A stretch of 64,000 nt of DNA from Phoronis australis (lineage: Eukaryota > Phoronida > Phoronidae). The position numbers and the translations under genes were made by a program. The DNA lies in contig NMRA01000515.1 of the NCBI GenBank assembly GCA_002633005.1, forward strand, positions 2,563-66,562, written 5' to 3'. Positions 37,301 to 49,019 of this stretch are shown piece by piece. The stretch's first letter is position 1, and every line of letters begins with the position of its first letter. The notes beneath the pieces were generated by a model. The model searched no databases and had not been told where the DNA came from. It saw nothing but the letters and a program-made list of their open reading frames with translations.

Positions 37301-40300
37301 TAATCAGTTCTGGTCTATGCGATATTTTTAGATGCACCTGAAGTGAAGGGGAACTGCAACACAAAAGTGCACAACTTGACCTTGGAAACCCGTTCTTAAT
37401 CAATCAAGGCCATAAAAGAAGTGATTGTTGCCAAGTTGTCAAGACACTTTGTTAAAAAGTTACCTTAGATACGCTTGTGTACCGTTTCAAAAATAAATTT
37501 GCAATAAGTGGTAAGGGCAGGTCTTTTTTCTATAAACAATGAGGAGTGGGTTTCAAAATGAGTCTGGCACATGCCAGAACCAACTATATTACTTCTTTCG
37601 CCTAACAACATCTTGATGTGCTTAAGTTATGCCACAATATGACGTTTGAACAGACAGGCTTTAACAACTATTAACCATTCTGGACCTAAAAATGTTAACC
37701 TTATGACAGAAATTTGTATTGTCCAGTTCACAGCACTACAGGAAAACAATTTCAAGGAAACATTCAACTAAGAATTGGATCTTTCACAAACTTCTTGTGT
37801 AAACACCATGAAATACTCGGCAATGACATACCTTTGTGCCACGATTTCTTTCACGTCCAAAACCAGCAAACCAATCACCACCTCTGCGACATATCTCTGG
37901 TGCCACTGCTACAGTCTCCACATTCGACACGGTTGTTGGGCAGCCAAAAAGACCGATGTCAGCAGGGAAGGGGGGCTTCAAGCGCGGCTTGCCTTGTTTA
38001 CCTTCCAGAGACTCTATAAGAGCCTGAAGATGGAAAGTACAGGTGTCAGAAATGAGAAGGCACAAAAAGGACATAATTCACATTGAGATGGACCTGGAAA
38101 CATGTTCTATAAAGCTGCTGGTATACACGCAATGAAAAATGGCATTTCTCACAAAAACAGTGATCATTCATAAGTAATGAAAACCTTAAAAAATTTGGGC
38201 ACATGTACTGCAACTAGCTAAGAGTTGCAAACTGCAAGCCTTGAACTAAAAAAATTATGGCTAAATTAATACTTGCCGTTTCTTCTCCACAGATGTAAGC
38301 GCCAGCCCCGCGGTGGACGTAAACATCAAAGTCATAGCCAGTACCACAGGCATTCTTACCAATCAGGCCAGCATCGTAGGCCTCTTTGATGGCCAGCTGT
38401 AGGTTTGAGGCTTCGTTGTAAAACTCACCACGGATGTAGATGTATGCTGTAGACACGGAAAGTTAAACACTCAGGTAAACATTTCTTTTTCCATTTTTAT
38501 CTTACACTCACTTTTATAACTGAAGCAGTTTAGAACACACGCGTCATCTAAAGTGTTCACCCGAAGATGTGTTTTTGAATTATTTGATGGGATTAAGCTT
38601 AAGTAGATGCATGTCGAGTTTATGGATGATTCAACTTGGATGCAGCTTTGATAAGTTGTACGAAATAAAACTAAAGAAATAACAAAATAACACTTCCGCT
38701 TCTCAGAAATCTTCCCATATTCTCCATTGATAAAAATTCCACCAATCTCCATTTTCCAACATACATTGTGTGTTGTTCTGTGCTAGTGTAACCATTTCAA
38801 CGCTGCTTTCATGGACACCAAAATTTAGAAGTGAAGGGTGAACACTGGATCTATGTTAAAGTTCACATTCCTCATCAAAAAAGAGACTAAACGATATTGC
38901 TTGAAAACAAACCACGATATCACCACACTTGAACAAAGTTGTCTACACTTAAATCACAGAGCGACAGTTACAGCAAATGGAGTGCTGATAAGTGTCTCAC
39001 CAGCCCTGGCCCCCATGGATCTGCCTGCCACAAGGCATCCTTCCACTAACTTGTGAGGGTCGTGTCGCATGATTTCGCGGTCCTTGCATGTGCCTGGCTC
39101 ACCCTCATCCGCATTTACAACGAGATATTTGGGCCTAGCAGTTCACATGGTGGGAGAGAATAGAATAATGATCAGTAAAAACTACACCAAGAATATAGGC
39201 CTGGTTATGGTGAAGAACGAGGATTATTCCTTTGGGGCTATTCTAACAAATGAATCGAAGTATAGAGTTACATTTTTCCTAATACAAAATACAATGAGAT
39301 CATAACATTATGAAAGACAACATGTAAATAACCTGCCAAGTAACAGATCTAAAGTACAGAAACTTAAAAACAAGAAACCAACATAGCTTACAACTTTCAA
39401 TTACAATTATGAAAAATGACTGGCTGTGCACAACCTACATTTCATAATGAGTTGTTGTTCCTACCTGCCATCATCCGGTTTGTTCATGAAGCCCCATTTC
39501 ATGCCTGTAGGGAAGCCAGCTCCACCACGACCCCTCAAGCCTGACTTGACAATTTCCTTCAGGATCCATTCATGGCCTTTCAACAGAATTTCTTTAGTTT
39601 TGTACCAATCACCCTAGTGAAGATATTAGGTTGACAGTGAAACATTTCTTGCTCAAACAGGGCATGACATACACAAACAGTACAAACCAATGGAAATTGT
39701 ACTCAGAGATGTTCATTACCACAGAAGTGCTAATAAACGAATGAAACAAAACATTGCATTGATTTTAAAAGGCGTATAACAAAAGCCAAGTCAGTACTGG
39801 GTTGCAAGTTTAAAAACACACAAATTAACAATGAGTTCACTTTAAAGAGGAGAATTTTTAATCAATGAATAGAATTTTTTAAGCACGGTGAAGGAAATTT
39901 TGTGGTTTTAAAGTGTTTTCCACAGGAGACTGAGGCCAATATTTGACCACAAAATCAAGGCATCGAGGGCCCTGATAGTTGATGGTGTACCAACATTAAA
40001 TGAAGCAAAAATCAGTCAATAAAATGCACTTGAAACAAATTTAAGTTTTATCTTACAATTGACTAAAATTTAATATTCGTCTTGGCTAAATCAGTTTTCT
40101 TGGAACGGGCCCCTGGAGTGTGTGTCCATACAAACATAAAAACAAAGCAAAATTTCATTTCCTCAAGTGCTAACTTTTCACACAATCTTATCCAGCAACC
40201 TACCCTTTTCATAGCCCCATTCAACCGCCAGTCATGACGGCCGTACAGATTAGTAAAAATTCTGTCCTCGTCTTTCAAGGGCCCATACTTCGTCTGAAAT

Positions 40301-43300
40301 TTACAAACACAAAGGGTCAACATTCAACATATTTTGTGACAGCAACTTAAATTACACTACCTCTGTTTCAGTTTTGAATGTGACAGTCAAAACTTAGGCT
40401 ACCAAAATTATGTCCATTAAAGAAGTTAATTTTCATTAATAATTAACTGTTACATACGTCAAACATTCTTGTTATGGAATTGGAAATTCACTCAATCAAC
40501 CACTGTGTTACTAGAAACTTCCGATGAAGCCATTGCAACATCCTTAACAAAATTCTAATGCATGGTTTGACAATTCCTGAACAAATTTGGGTGTAGCTAA
40601 ACTCAAAGGGACTAAAAATTTGATTGCAAACTAATTACCTTTTCTGTGGAATTGCGACGGGCTGTGACACTCAGGTGACTGGGTAGTTTCTTTAAAGCTA
40701 AGGAAACACACAATGATAAGGCCATTAAAGCAAAAGTGGTCATCTCTGTGACAAGGCATTACAGAGACTATTATTTTGACAATAAGTTTGAGGTTAAAAT
40801 ACAAAAGTAACAACAACAAACTAAAACAAAAGTTTTGGCACTAATCCTGAAAGACACTCACACACTAAGGATCTCAACTCAGGTAGTCGAACTCATTACA
40901 GATAATAAACCTGGACTTTTTGGGTTTTAAAAAGTAAATACCTAAAAATATCTGAATTGGTACATTATTCATTATAACTTGACCTTCAGCAATGTCCAAC
41001 CTACTTATAACAGCTGAATCCCCAGTTTCATGACGACAGTCTCAATTTTCCCAATCAAGCAATGACGACATAAGCATTATGTTTACTCAAGGAAGAGGGT
41101 ACTTTTTGACGACAATAATTTGACACTGTCAGATTTTATTTTGCCAGTTTTTTCCCCACATATATTTGAATTCACGTAGCTTTCCAACAAAGCTACTGAA
41201 AAGAGGACCCATCTTGCCCAGATGTAATGTTAATTCCATTTCTGGATAATAATGTCATCTATTGTATTCACTTTTGCTCATGACACAAATTGAAGTCCCA
41301 GTGAATGTAGCTTAAGTAAAAAGCTGTATAAATATATAGTAAAATATGACAAAACAGAAATTAATTTAGTAAACTAACTTGGGTACCAATCAGGGCTTGG
41401 AATGACCAATGACAAAAAACGCGGAAACTTTTACAGCCAAATCATGCCCGATATCCAGCCTTTGAAATGATCAATGTGAACCTTTCCACGACAAAAATCG
41501 GGAGGACTAAAAAAAAAACGTTACCACCATCAGTAGCATGCGTCTGCGTCCTTTTTCGCTCGCCCGTCCACTCCCAACCCACACAAATTTGGCTGCAGAG
41601 CGGTAGTATTTGTCGCCGCGCTTAACAATAACACGAGCCGCCATTGAAAATCACACCACGCTTTACCCAGATGCCCCGGCAATGTTGACAATTTACGTTC
41701 CTTCGAAACATAGACTTCCGCTTTCCGAGGTGAACGTCGTCTGCAACGCCGCGGTAAGAAAGGAATTTGCCGCGGAAATTTCATATCAAATCCGATTTTT
41801 TTACGCGGAAATATTATAAAAAAAGCGGAAAGCACATTTCAAAAAAGCGGAAATCCGCGTTTCCGCGGAAAATTCCAAGCGCTGACCAATGCAATAAGAA
41901 TGTCATAAATCCATTATTGAGTGATTTAATTTGGAGAGCAAACAGATGTGTCAACTTTGAGCAGCATGAAACAGAGCACAAAACGTTGACCAATTTCTGT
42001 TTTCGCTGATTCTTCAAGTCAGTGTCTTTTTTCACAAATATCAGATGTGATTGAACTTCATTAATACCAGTTCTCAGTATTTCATTCCTAGATAATTTTG
42101 AGCACACATTTCTTCAATGAAGTTGTCAACGTCTCCTAAAGATATCAACCAAATAAAAAATCTAGCAATAACTGAACCTGCAAAATTCAGACCACAATTC
42201 TCGACCCAGCAATCATTATGTCGAACTTTGGCTAAGCTTTTCTTGACTTTCAGTCATACACATAGCCATTGTGCAAAGATGTTAAATATACAGCTTTGTG
42301 CCAATGGGGGTAAAAAATGGCCAAACAAAATCTGACACAAAATCAGTCATTAAAAACTGCACTCTTCCTTGAGTAAACTAAATTATTTGCTGTTGTTAGA
42401 AAAACAGGCATTCTACAGTTATTCAGCTGCTAAAGCTATGGAGCAATCTTATGCGTTGGCTTTTGGCGCCACGGAATGTACTAGAAGTTGGCCAGTTTTT
42501 TTCCCCCCGATTCTTCAATCAACTGTTCTTATTCTACGAGGTTGTGTACATGTCACAACAAATTATCAGAACTGGTTTCATTTTGTTATAAGTTTTTAGT
42601 ATTGTAATACCAGCAAATCGAATTTTAGAACAAATTTTGGTGCGGCGAAGCTGCCATCATCATCTCCGAGAGATGGAGGTCAATTGGAGCTTAACACAGT
42701 GTATTTTGACGATAGTCTTCATACAGCTAACTGACTGGCTAATTCATACACAGCTAACTCAGCTGGCTACATGGCAGTCAAAGGGTCAGTTGTGAACCAC
42801 TAATGAAAGCTACAGTGGTAGTGAGCAACTGCTGGTATTAAACAAATCATAAGTACACTGGTCATAAAACTCAGTAACCTACAGTACAATGGCTGGGCTG
42901 ACACCATTATCTGATAGTACAGGGTGGATATTAATTTTCATCTAAGTAAGTCAACTTAGATTTAAATGACGGGGAACGGAATTTAATCAACCAGTCAGTC
43001 CTCTGGACCAGCGTTTCAAAAACCCATAGAAACACTGCTTTTGTTAAATTCTAATGAGTTGTTTTGGAGTTATGGAAGGACCCACATATCCGACTATAAC
43101 CGCGGGAGTGTTTTGTTCGAGTTGGAAGGATTTATCATTTATAAGTCTCCAACTGCTCCAGTCCAAACTCCATCTACACTCGAAAGCGTACATGTAGGAA
43201 CATAACTTAGCCCGTGCAAAGGTTACACTGTGTTTGAGAATGTATGAAAATGTACAGAAGAGGGTTATGGGGAAGTCAGTGGTCAGTTGGCCATGCCAAC

Positions 43301-43545
43301 AGGAGGCAGCACGGCGGAACTGTCCAGTACTCACCTCACCAGTCACTAGTTGGTTAGCGATCTGGAACTGGCACACTGACTACAGCCTGCAATTAGCTCT
43401 AATAAACGCCGAAAACAAATAAAATAAATGTATTTTTATGGGAAAATGCAAATTCAGAACATTCGATTACATGACGAGAATCCTAACCAAGAAGCTTACC
43501 AATTGAAGATCGAAATGTTGGTGCCAGTTTCGCAAACGTAGCCAT
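34328..43545 (-). CDS. NDUFV1: NADH:ubiquinone oxidoreductase 51 kDa subunit (complex I), 12 coding exons, complete
   Basis: Exons (5' to 3'): 43500-43545, 40639-40697, 40204-40293, 39465-39613, 39001-39134, 38277-38446, 37832-38023, 36987-37153, 36587-36740, 35992-36046, 34700-34809 and 34328-34414. They total 1413 nt (470 aa; the human protein has 464) and all phases agree. Residues 1-34 form a basic, acid-poor mitochondrial presequence ([15 protein letters not shown]…). The NADH/FMN core includes [13 protein letters not shown] (about 89-101), [15 protein letters not shown] and ICGEET. The N3 4Fe-4S ligands are Cys385, 388 and 391 (SCGQCTPC) and Cys431 (HTICALGD). The subunit oxidises NADH in the matrix arm of complex I, passing electrons through FMN to the iron-sulfur chain. 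Intron 6 has a GC donor, and a 59-bp tandem array begins beside the exon 9 donor. No frameshift or lost ligand was seen. Confidence 0.98.
36288..36582. repeat. 59-bp tandem repeat, five units, in NDUFV1 intron 9
   Basis: Five near-identical units contain GTTACACAAACCCTGGTATAAG and CCACAAGGCTACACATTGC. The array ends at 36582, only 4 bases from the last base of the intron next to exon 9 (36587), so in the transcript it starts immediately after the 5' splice site. Confidence 0.95.
38271..38276 (-). other. GC-AG intron donor in NDUFV1
   Basis: Exon 6 ends GAAACG followed by GCAAGT rather than GT. The next exon starts GCTCTTATAGAG after a normal AG. Phase 0 joining gives CGEETALIES, matching the family, and no GT donor nearby keeps the frame. 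Confidence 0.85.
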
Positions 43546-43777
43546 ATTTATGCAACAAATATGTCCGCTTTACATAACATTCATAAAACTGTATTTTGAA
43601 AACCTGTTATGGAGTTAACAAGAAAATAAATTACATATCAAATAACAATTTTTGCAAAATAAAACTCTATATTTTATTATTATAGGTTTAATTTTTTTAT
43701 AAATTGCCCGTTTACTTTTTTTAAATTTCATAGTAAAATTATTGTTTGGTGTTGTATGTTCTTATTTCTTACGCCAG

Positions 43778-43827
43778 ATGTCGTTCCGATGCAGGAGTTC
43801 CGTGATTTTGGAGTTTGCACTCACAAG
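43778..43827 (+). CDS. Possible divergent first coding exon beside NDUFV1 (very tentative)
   Basis: ATG at 43778 opens MSFRCRSSVILEFALT and ends at a good donor (ACAAG|GTAGGC) in phase 2. It starts 233 bases from the NDUFV1 start codon on the opposite strand, so a shared promoter is conceivable. No following exon could be assigned. It could be a 5' alternative exon of the downstream KHK-like gene or chance. Confidence 0.2.
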
Positions 43828-44008
43828 GTAGGCAGTGCTACTCAAAACATTGGTGGACCCAGCTACTGGTATTCGCCTGTGAAAAATCATAAATTAGCAG
43901 TGGTTTGACCGTGAGTGAAAGCTGCTGGCGTAACACTATACTTGTTTGGGTTTGACGGTTCGCTGAGTGAGTGAACAAAGCTTGCCCATGCAGAACCGGG
44001 CCTGGGCC

Positions 44009-45662
44009 CATGACAGGGCTTTCCCGTTCAGTGACTTTACCAGACATAGGACTATGGGATGTGAGAGTGTGGTAACATCTAGCTTCTTTGTTAGCTGCCA
44101 AGCCCACTTTTTTGTCTGTTATGACAACAAGCAGGCCAATTATCTACCAGGCTTATTACAGACCACAGTCAAACTTAGCCAGCCAGCAAGCTGTATGACG
44201 ACTGTCGTCAAAATACAATATTTATATACAGCTTTGTACCAAGGCTAAGTCAAACTCAGAGTGAATGGGTGTATTCGGAAAGAATAGATTGCCGTAACTT
44301 CGGTTGCAGTTGGGCAATTTTGGCGATTCAAAAACTAAACATGATCACCATTTGACGAAGATTTCATAAATGCTATTGGTAGTATTGGTTTATGTTCAAA
44401 TATGTTATAACTTATCTTTTATTTTTAACAGCTCAGCCCAGTCAGGGTGGATATGATCTTATTTGAGATTACACATTACACAATTATCGAACAAAAGAGA
44501 GCTGGATCTCCAACCATAAATGCCAGAATGGTGTTAATTAGTCGTGTAAGATATTGGCTACAGGGGTAAACTTCCTAACTTGTTGTTGGGCTATAGAATC
44601 GAACATGTTGGGAGCAATGGGGAAAATGCCGTAATGATGGGGGGTACTGACTTCCAGTGTTCCATAGAACTTAGAAGAAGTATGCGCGACGTGCTGTTCA
44701 TAAGCACAACCAATTTCCCTTGTAGTTAAAAATCACCTTGTCCAAGTTTCGAACCTGGTACCTCTTGCTTTAATGCTGGGCATCCTTTCCAGTCGACCAA
44801 AGAGCAATTGCCCGTGGCATAGGCGATTGATTAAGAGAGGCCATTAATTTATATTACTACACTCACTGCAGATTCACCACACCCTGCAAAGGGGTTCCTT
44901 TTCCAACAAAATTCTATATGAAAGATACACACACCTTTAACGGAGAAATTCCTTACAAAAACTGGGTTCACTTTTGTCGGTAAATCATGGGTGCACCAAG
45001 GGGGGGCTCGGGGGGCTCTCATTCAAGCCCCCCAATTTGGCGATTCGGGCAAAAAGGTCCACCTCAGTGCAACAAAAAGTCCGAGTATTTCCATGTCAGT
45101 CTCTTATTCATCATTGATCATAAGTCTTGTCTTTCATTTTTGTAAGTCTATTTGTGTGTCTTAAGTCATTACGGCATTTTCCCGTTGCTCCCAACTTGTT
45201 CGATTTTATAGCCCAACAACAAGTAGGGAAGAACGGCGCCATAGCCAATATCTGATTAACTCCATTCTAAGCATTGAAGGATGGAGGGCCAGCTCTCTTT
45301 TGTTAGGTAATTGCTCTAATCTCCAATGAGATCATATCTACGCCTGACTGGGCTGTACTGTTAAAAATAAAAGTTAAGTTATAACATATTTAAACATAAA
45401 CCAATAGCATTTCTGAATTCCTTGTCAAATGCTGTTGTTGAATTGCCATAATAGCCCACCTACAACCAGAAGTTACAACAATCTATTCTTTCCAATCCTA
45501 CTATGCTTTACTTTGTTCACACCTGGTCTGTAATAAGCCTGGTGGCTGTTGTCATACCAGACAAAAGTCCGTGCTTGGCAGTTAACAAAGGAGCTAGATG
45601 TTATCACATGCTCACAACCCTCTTAGTCTGGTAAAGTCACTGAACGGGAAAACGCCGTCATG
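44009..45662. repeat. Long inverted repeat (arms ~630 and ~500 bp)
   Basis: The left arm 44009-44637 and right arm 45166-45662 are reverse complements with scattered mismatches and indels, e.g. CCGTTCAGTGACTTTACCAG against CTGGTAAAGTCACTGAACGG, and GGGAAAATGCCGTAATGA against TCATTACGGCATTTTCCC. The 528-base spacer holds a SINE-like segment and a piece related to the CATGGGC repeat. It may be one long-TIR element or two inverted insertions; no target duplication was found. Confidence 0.85.
44735..44830 (-). repeat. tRNA-derived SINE fragment, diverged
   Basis: On the minus strand it reads GGGCAATTGCTCTTTGG, then a box-B-like AGGTTCGAAACTTGG (around 44743-44757). Its layout resembles the fragment at 2695-2790. 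It lies within the spacer of the long inverted repeat. Confidence 0.5.
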
Positions 45663-46829
45663 TACTGTCCTTGTATGTTTTTATGGAGGACCCCCATGGA
45701 AAGCAGTGAAAACTGAGGGGGTTACTCTCATTGCAAACACAATATAAGTAAATAAAATCGGTTACAGCAGAATAAAAGAGAAACTCATGTAGTGCAATTG
45801 CTGCTCTTTTGTCCCAGTTCTCCCTCTTTACAGCTCGGCTGACCATCTGACTGACCTAGTATAATTGAAAATTTAAACCATTTCACTATTAAATGTGTGA
45901 ACTGAAGAGTAAATTTCAATTACCCCATTCCCTGCTAACACAATAGAGAGCCACAACTGACTGTGCTATCAACAGTCACAAGACCCTTTCATACTAGCTT
46001 AATCAACTCCTGTATGAGCTGAGCATCTAGTGAAGTGTCATTTAATTATTACAGATAGGTGACCAATTAAGTAATCCAACCAGTAGGACTGAATTCAATG
46101 GGCTATTGTGTCCACATTAGGGAATTCCAATGTTCAGAGGATCATCCACCAATTGGATGTACTTATGGGTACTACACCTGTACTAGGTTCCTCATGCTAA
46201 GATTGTGTTGCTAACCCCACAACAGAGCTCTATCAACTGACTGATTTTAATCCTCCCAAGGAATCTCACAACTTTTGAATGGAAGAACAATTTATACTGA
46301 AGCACCACTGTAAACCTCTCTTTCTTAGGGACTTTTTGAGCAGCTGATCGTGGCTTTTGTTCTGGCGGTAGTTTGAATATTATTTGCCTGTTTATGAAAA
46401 TTCAAATTCTTCTGAGGTTTAGTTTTAAGTCAGATATTCGTTTTCATATTGAAGGTTACATCTGATAGCTGCAGATGGGAAAAAGAATTCTGTGTGTTGG
46501 CCTCACATGTCTAGATTTGATCAATGTCTGTCACCAGTTTCCTACCGAAGACACAGACTCAAGGTAAAAAAACTGAAAGGGCTACGTTGACAAAATTCAG
46601 TTCCAAATTGGTTTCAAAGTATCAGTTACTTTGATATCTGATTAATTGATTTTTACAATGCAAAAAATGTTTTGAAAATTTCGATGGATTTGTACTCTGC
46701 TGGTAAAGTCTATACTTACAATGAAACAGTTTACTGAATAGACATAGAAAGTGTTGTCAATTTCATCCAATATCTGCCAATTTTAATGCACATAGACACA
46801 CACGTACACACACAAACACACACACACAC
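45663..46829. other. Intergenic stretch, nothing recognised
   Basis: I see no splice-bounded coding segment. It ends with a short CA-rich microsatellite at about 46796-46832 immediately before the second monomer array. Confidence 0.6.
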
Positions 46830-46839
46830 ATATGCACGT

Positions 46840-48760
46840 TATGCTGTCATCCCTGTCCGGTGTCCATCCAGCATTGCCTGGCATCTGCTGCTCTACCTCC
46901 TAAACCGTTGATGGATGCGCATCAAATTTTGCCATTTTTCTATCCTAGATGGGACACACCTGAATTTTTCTCTGATCAGATTACCGGTGTGTCGCCTAGT
47001 GGTAATTTCATTTTTATGCGCCCACATGTTTATATGTGGGCGCATATTGCCGTCAACTCTGTCTGGGTGTCTGGGCGTCCGGCATCTGCGGCTGTATCTC
47101 CTAAACCCCTTGCAGGATTGTATTGAAATTTGACAGGTGTGTTCCTGTAGGGTCTACGACAGAGGGCGATGAGTTTCTGACTGACTCAAGTACTGCTGTG
47201 GCCCCCTAGTGGCAATTTTAGTTTTGTATCTTCAAAGGTCTTCAACCGATTTTAATGAAATTTGGTACATAGGCATCTATTAATGAGTTGACACTATCCT
47301 CCCGTTTTCGTATTGCTTCGATGGATTTTGTGCCATCTAGTGGCCATTTTTACTATTTTTGAGTCGTTTTTTGGCGTCCGCTCCTCTAACATCCAAACCA
47401 CTCTAAAGATGATTGTGAAAATTGGCATGTATGGTCTTACTATGAAGAAGACAGTTGTGGCGCCTCCTAGAGGCAGTTTTGTTTGTTTTTGCGTCCATGG
47501 CTGTATCTCCTAAACGCTCTTCAGGATCTTTATTAAATTTAGCAAATGTATTTATATAAAGTTGATAACAGACGACGACTTTCGGACAGATGGGTCTACA
47601 GGTTTTCCCCCTAGTGGCAACTTTATTTTTTTACATTTATCACTGTATCTTCAAAGGTACTCAACAGATTTCCATAAATTTGGCACATAGACATCCATTA
47701 GTGAGGTGACGCTAGCCATTCATCTTCGGATTGATTCAAGTTTTTTGCGCCACTTAGGGGCATTTTTGTTGTTTTTGAGTTTGTTTTGTGGCTTTTGTCC
47801 CTGTCAACCAAACCACTCTACGGATGATTGTGAAAGTTGGCATGTATGTTCTTTCTATGAAGGGGACTGTTGCCAATGATTTTCTGACGACTTCGACTAC
47901 TGTGGTGCCTCCTAGTGGCATTTTTTTGCACCCATACCTGTGTCTCCTAAGCCCTCTGCAGGATCTTTATAAAATTTAGGACTTGTATTTATATGAAGTT
48001 AACAAGAGAAGATGACGACTTCTAGACGGATCCGATGAGTGGCAATTTCGTTTTTTTCTTGTTTCCTCTTTTTCTCTGAAGTTCCTCGGGGAATTTTAAC
48101 TTGGTAAATGGCTTTCTTTTAAAGAAACGATGACATTTTCTTGGTTTTCAGGCAGATTAGACATATTTTGTGCCATCTGCAATGCATTCGGGGGCGCATT
48201 TCAACACTCTGCGTTGCTTTTGTTTACGTTTGCCTCTGTTTTCTGAGTTCCTCGAAGGACTTTCATGAACTTTGGGAAATAGGTTCCAATTAAAGAGACA
48301 ATGACATTGTCCCATTTTTGGGCAGATCAGACTTATTGCTGCCACCTATTGGCTATTTTTATTATTTTTGAGTTTGTTTTTGGCACCTATCGTTCTGTTA
48401 GAAAAACTTCTAAAGGATCATGATGAAAATTGCCATGTGTGTAAATGTGTGGCTGACAATGATTTTGGACAGGTCTGACTACTGTATCACCCAGTAGTAA
48501 GTGCCAATTTTATTTTTTTGTTTGTGGCTTAATATTTGCCAAGTTTCTTGATGGATCTTCATGAAATTTATTGTTTACATTTTTATTGAGGAGAGCACAA
48601 CTGTTGTCAATTTTGTTTCAAATCTGACTATAGCTGAGTCTCATAGTTGCAGTTTTGTTTTTCTCGACGTTCTCTTGATATTTATTATTTTCCGTGATGG
48701 ATATTTATGAAATGTGGCAACTAAGTTACTATCGTGAACGACAGCAGAAGCCCTTCTTCA
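46840..48760 (+). repeat. Second array of ~147-bp monomers with CTCF-like motifs
   Basis: It contains the 5'-terminal ATGCGCCCACATGTTTATATG (47016-47037). CTAGTGG-type cores start at 46996, 47206, 47337, 47467, 47611, 47753 and 47912, with more decayed ones beyond, in the same orientation and spacing as 5510-7273. A copy of the family's 3' terminus is embedded at about 48180-48225, suggesting internal rearrangement. It ends roughly 260 bases upstream of the KHK-like start codon. Confidence 0.88.
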
Positions 48761-49019
48761 GATGGATTTATCACATGGAAATGTTTCATCATAAGTGATA
48801 TATATTTACATTTTCTTTCAGTTACAATTTCTTTCAGATTTTTATAACTAATAGGCCAAATAAATGTTTTATTTTATGTATTGCACGTTGTTGATGTGAA
48901 GATCAGCTTCCAACTCTACTGTTGATGGTATAAAACCTGCATTCTTTTATCGTCATCCAATTTTTGTAAGTAACGCATCATTTTCACGGTCACTTTTCTG
49001 CCTAGGGGTAGTGCACACC

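Noticed and set aside
43044-43376. 110-codon minus-strand frame in NDUFV1 intron 1
   Set aside because: Phase and content do not fit between exons 1 and 2, which already join correctly.
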